Shown: positions 7,635-9,875 of the stretch, one piece after another
Position numbering within the stretch: the first letter of the stretch is position 1
Layout: the number at the start of each line of letters is the position of its first letter
Source: Thiohalobacter sp.
GTDB lineage: Bacteria > Pseudomonadota > Gammaproteobacteria > DSM-19610
Direction: 5' to 3'
Assembly (NCBI GenBank): GCA_027080445.1
Contig: JALWRY010000506.1
Coordinates: 1-9,875, forward strand
DNA: 9,875 nucleotides
Position numbers and translations under genes: made by a program
The notes under the pieces: model-generated
Told to the model about the DNA's origin: nothing
What the model saw: only the letters and a program-made list of their open reading frames with translations
Database searches by the model: none

Positions 7635-7646
7635 GAATTTTTTTCA
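7634..7646. promoter_or_regulatory. MetR operator palindrome TGAA-N5-TTCA
   Basis: TGAATTTTTTTCA is a perfect match to the known MetR consensus (TGAA, five bases, TTCA). Its centre (7640) lies about 65 nt upstream of the predicted metE start, the usual position of the recognition site for LysR-type activators. It also ends 2 nt before the metR ATG, so a bound regulator would cover the metR transcription or translation start, consistent with autorepression. Function is inferred from sequence and position. Confidence 0.75.
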
Positions 7647-7648
7647 TT

Positions 7649-8545
7649 ATGTCGCTTGAGTTGAGACACCTGCGCAGTTTTGTTGCCATCGAGGAAACCG
7701 GCAGCCTGGCGCGTGCTGCAGAACGCCTGCACCTTACCCAGTCGGCGCTGTCACACCAGATCAAGGTGCTGGAATATTACTACGATACCCCGTTGTTCCT
7801 GCGCTCCACCAAACCCCTGAAACTGACGCCCGCCGGACACAAACTGCTGAGTCTGGCGCGAGTTGTCCTGCCCCGCGTTGAACAAACCGAAACAGCACTG
7901 AAACGCGTTGCGCAGGGGAAATCAGGGCGTTTGCATATTGCGATAGAATGTCATGCCTGTTTTGAATGGTTACTCCCGGTGCTGGATCATTACCGGGAAG
8001 CCTGGCCGGATGTCGAAGTGGATATCCGCCTGGGCGTCAGTTTTGATCCACTCCCCGCCTTACAGAGCGGTACAGTCGACCTGGTGATCAGCTCGGACCC
8101 GGTATCACGAAGTGACCTGGTCTTCGAGCCTCTTTTCGACTACCAGGCACTGCTGGTACTGGCGCGAAACCATCCCCTGACGGAAAAAGACTACGTCGAG
8201 GCCAGCGACCTGGTGGATCAGACACTGATCACCTACCCCGTCGAACGCAAACGCCTGGACGTGTTTACCCGTCTCCTGCAACCGGCCGGCATCGAACCGG
8301 CCGCAATTCGACAAGCCGAGTTGACCGCCATCATCCTGCAACTGGTTGCCGGCCAACGCGGTGTGGCCGTATTGCCGGACTGGGTCGTACGTGAACCGGT
8401 CCGACAACGACGCCTCTCCGTACGCGCACTGGGGCGTTCAGGTATGTTCGGTACGTTATATGCCGCCGTACGCCATGCAGACCGGCAAGCGGCGTATATG
8501 GAATCGTTTATTAAGCTGGCCTGTACAGTGCCTGCTGTTACGTAG
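7649..8545 (+). CDS. metR: LysR-family transcriptional activator of methionine synthesis
   Basis: A 298-residue LysR-type regulator. The N-terminal winged helix-turn-helix (about residues 1-60) contains GSLARAAERLHLTQSALSHQ, a close relative of the E. coli MetR recognition region, followed by the linker helix and the effector-binding domain from about 90. Features matching MetR specifically include IECHACFEWLLPVL, GVSFDPLPALQSG, DLVISSD, LLQPAGIEPA and LYAAVRHADRQ. It should bind homocysteine and activate metE, and possibly other methionine genes. It is transcribed divergently from metE across a shared AT-rich gap containing a MetR palindrome, the classic arrangement. There is no visible Shine-Dalgarno before ATG 7649; the bases there belong to the palindrome, so translation may be inefficient or near-leaderless. 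The gene appears complete and is followed by a 168-nt gap. Confidence 0.97.
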   Translation: MSLELRHLRSFVAIEETGSLARAAERLHLTQSALSHQIKVLEYYYDTPLFLRSTKPLKLTPAGHKLLSLARVVLPRVEQTETALKRVAQGKSGRLHIAIECHACFEWLLPVLDHYREAWPDVEVDIRLGVSFDPLPALQSGTVDLVISSDPVSRSDLVFEPLFDYQALLVLARNHPLTEKDYVEASDLVDQTLITYPVERKRLDVFTRLLQPAGIEPAAIRQAELTAIILQLVAGQRGVAVLPDWVVREPVRQRRLSVRALGRSGMFGTLYAAVRHADRQAAYMESFIKLACTVPAVT

Positions 8546-8639
8546 CGGTCAGACCCGCTCCAGGCAAGCACGGCGCCGGAGAGTCTCGAAGCTGTTGGAC
8601 GCAGACCCAACGCCGCGTAGTACGAAGGATGAACAGACC

Positions 8640-8662
8640 CGGGGCACATACATTGTGTCCCG
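8640..8662 (+). terminator. Hairpin downstream of metR, possible terminator without a T-tract
   Basis: CGGGGCACA (8640-8648) and TGTGTCCCG (8654-8662) form a 9-bp stem with one G-U pair and a 5-nt TACAT loop. It lies 95 nt past the metR stop and 40 nt before the next promoter element. No T run follows on either strand, so intrinsic termination is doubtful; it may instead protect the metR 3' end. A weaker 5-bp stem (GTTGG 8594-8598, CCAAC 8607-8611) lies upstream. Apart from the -10 box at 8702, the 168-nt gap (8546-8713) holds nothing else recognisable. Confidence 0.4.
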
Positions 8663-8676
8663 AGTGCGTGCCTGAT

Positions 8677-8707
8677 TTCAGAACTTCAGTGGTAAGCCGC
8701 GTATAAT
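8677..8707 (+). promoter_or_regulatory. Promoter with perfect -10 immediately before the J-domain gene
   Basis: TATAAT at 8702-8707 is a perfect -10 box, with a mediocre TTCAGA (8677-8682, 4 of 6) 19 nt upstream as candidate -35. Only 6 nt separate the box from the ATG at 8714. Initiation at the usual 6-8 nt below the -10 would start the mRNA at or within a base or two of the start codon, giving a leaderless transcript. No Shine-Dalgarno is present between the box and the ATG. Confidence 0.6.
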
Positions 8708-8713
8708 GGCGTA

Positions 8714-9307
8714 ATGCCAGCCTCCAGCACACAATTACCTGACCTTTTTTTTACCGCGATTGAGCAGGAACTGCAGGGCCACCCGGCCGGGATGCGAGAA
8801 TATGAATTGATTGGAATTCTGAGAGACAGGGGGTTTTTTGACTTCCTGCCCCCGCCTCCTGCCGATCCCCTTCAGCTGTTCCGCGCTCACTTCCTGCTTT
8901 TTCACGCGCTCTACACACTCGGGGACAGACTTTCTTCATCAGAACAGGGACGGCTTGAAATCGGCCCCCTGTGTATTCGCCGTCTGCCATGGTCAGCCGG
9001 TGATAGCTCACTGACCACACCCGACCCCCTGCGCACCTACTACCTGGACTGGTCAAATCTTGATGGGACGACAGAAGACGATGTCTGCAAGCTGATCGCC
9101 TCTTTCTGGAACCGGCTTGGCAAGTTTGAAAACCGTGATGAAGCACTGGCCGAACTGGGGCTCGAAGACCCGGTGGATGACGCCACCATCAAACTGGCCT
9201 GGCGGCGGCTTGCCATGGAACACCACCCGGATCGTGGCGGGGACAATGACCGCCTGCAGGCGATCAATGCCGCGGTGGATTGCCTGATCGGGAAACCTTT
9301 GAGCTGA
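8714..9307 (+). CDS. DNA-J-related protein with C-terminal J-domain (Hsp70 co-chaperone)
   Basis: A 197-residue cytoplasmic protein. Residues 1 to about 140 match the gammaproteobacterial DNA-J-related N-terminal domain: HPAGMREYELIGILRDRGFF, then LFRAHFLLFHALYTL and DPLRTYYLDWSNLDGTTEDDV. The C-terminal part (about 143-193) is a short J-domain with the HPD tripeptide at 171-173 in AMEHHPDRGG, the motif that stimulates the ATPase of DnaK-type chaperones. It is therefore expected to recruit DnaK to a specific but unknown client. Zinc-finger and substrate-binding domains of DnaJ are absent, as is normal in this family. ATG 8714 is chosen because family similarity begins just after it and the next in-frame ATG (residue 27) would cut into the conserved HPxG-x-REY block. 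There is no Shine-Dalgarno; see the promoter at 8677-8707. The stop lies 2 nt from the stop of the convergent permease gene. Confidence 0.93.
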   Translation: MPASSTQLPDLFFTAIEQELQGHPAGMREYELIGILRDRGFFDFLPPPPADPLQLFRAHFLLFHALYTLGDRLSSSEQGRLEIGPLCIRRLPWSAGDSSLTTPDPLRTYYLDWSNLDGTTEDDVCKLIASFWNRLGKFENRDEALAELGLEDPVDDATIKLAWRRLAMEHHPDRGGDNDRLQAINAAVDCLIGKPLS

Positions 9308-9309
9308 CT

Positions 9310-9875
9310 CTATTGTTTCAGACGATACCCCGTCTTGAACATCCACCAGACGATCAGCAGGCAAACCACCAGAAACGCCAGGATCATAAACAGACTCATG
9401 CCGACACTGACATCGGAAACTTCAAAGAAGCTCCAGCGAAAACCACTGATCAAATAGACCACCGGGTTAAACAGTGTCACTGTCTGCCAGGCGGGCGGCA
9501 GCATGCTCACCGAATAGAAACTGCCACCAAGGAAGACCAGTGGCGTGATCACCAGCAGCGGGATAAGTTGCAGCTTTTCAAAGTTATCCGCCCACAGACC
9601 GATGATAAAACCGAACAGGCTGAAGGAAAGACAGGTCAATATCAGGAAACCCGCCATCCAGACCGGGTGCGCAATATCCAGCGGCACGAAGAACCCGGCG
9701 GTGGCAAGAATGATCAGACCGATGATCAGCGACTTGCTGGCCGCCGCACCGACATAACCAATGAGTATCTCGACAAACGATACCGGTGCAGACATGACTT
9801 CATAGATGGTGCCGGTAAACTTGGGGAAGAAAATCCCGAACGAGGCATTGGTCATACTGTGCGTGAGCAATGCCA
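9310..9875 (-). CDS. yadH: YadH-type ABC-2 transporter permease, N-terminal part beyond window
   Basis: The frame stays open to the right edge, so the true start lies outside; about 188 codons are visible of a family length near 256. An internal TTG at 9870 is not taken as the start. It is an inner-membrane permease of the ABC-2 family, with at least four long hydrophobic segments in the visible part. Hallmarks of E. coli YadH are nearly verbatim: FGIFFPKFTGTIYE, GYVGAAASKS, FSLFGFIIGLWAD, LGGSFYSVSMLPP, FNPVVYLISGFRWSF and the end WWMFKTGYRLK. It would pair with a YadG-type ATPase, probably encoded just upstream to the right; the transported substrate is not established. It converges on the J-domain gene with a 2-nt gap, so there is no space for a terminator between them. 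Confidence 0.95.
   Translation of the reverse strand, partial: ALLTHSMTNASFGIFFPKFTGTIYEVMSAPVSFVEILIGYVGAAASKSLIIGLIILATAGFFVPLDIAHPVWMAGFLILTCLSFSLFGFIIGLWADNFEKLQLIPLLVITPLVFLGGSFYSVSMLPPAWQTVTLFNPVVYLISGFRWSFFEVSDVSVGMSLFMILAFLVVCLLIVWWMFKTGYRLKQ

Noticed and set aside
7547..7648. Cobalamin or SAM riboswitch upstream of metE
   Set aside because: The gap is only 102 nt, AT-rich, and shows none of the conserved boxes or helices of those elements. Protein control by MetR explains the sequence better.
8346..8675. Open frame running from within metR into the downstream gap
   Set aside because: Most of it overlaps metR in another frame, it has no family similarity, and the tail in the gap is better explained by the hairpin.
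9310..9870. TTG at 9870 as the start of the ABC permease
   Set aside because: The frame remains open to the window edge, and the family has about 70 further N-terminal residues, so this is an internal leucine codon.

Overview
The window is a chromosomal segment from a Gram-negative bacterium, most likely a gammaproteobacterium. The evidence is the divergent metE/metR pair, a DNA-J-related J-domain protein and a YadH-type ABC permease, all with familiar gammaproteobacterial forms, plus a large outer-membrane beta-barrel ending in phenylalanine. Base composition is moderately GC-rich, with a sharp AT-rich dip between metE and metR. The species cannot be named from this sequence.

Left third (1-4125, + strand): a tightly packed three-gene unit whose first gene enters from outside the window. 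It encodes (i) a multihaem c-type cytochrome built from 93-residue, four-haem tandem repeats, with 15 CXXCH motifs and one unusual CX3CH motif visible; (ii) a 148-residue exported protein; (iii) an 820-residue exported protein with an N-terminal domain, a SPOR-like domain, TPR-like helices and a C-terminal beta-barrel. The second protein is a stand-alone paralogue of the third protein's N-terminal domain. Gaps are 6 nt and a 1-nt TAATG overlap, so the three are probably made together. The inferred role is an envelope system that places a long haem wire at or through the outer membrane, for extracellular or trans-outer-membrane electron transfer. This is the part most likely to be undescribed.

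Middle (4143-8545): a secreted GDSL/SGNH esterase (- strand) with a strong ribosome-binding site and its own likely promoter, then metE (- strand, cobalamin-independent methionine synthase with all zinc ligands) and its divergent LysR-type regulator metR (+). The 102-nt metE-metR gap holds a perfect MetR-type palindrome, TGAA-N5-TTCA. It lies about 65 nt upstream of the predicted metE transcription start and directly in front of the metR start codon, which fits activation of metE and autorepression of metR.

Right end (8546-9875): a 168-nt gap with a hairpin and a perfect TATAAT box placed so that the next mRNA should begin at or near its ATG. That gene is a DNA-J-related co-chaperone (+). It is followed, after only 2 nt and on the opposite strand, by the 3' part of a YadH-type ABC-2 permease whose start lies beyond the right edge. 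No rRNA, tRNA, CRISPR array, insertion sequence or prophage gene was seen. The region reads as core chromosome next to a lineage-specific electron-transfer locus.
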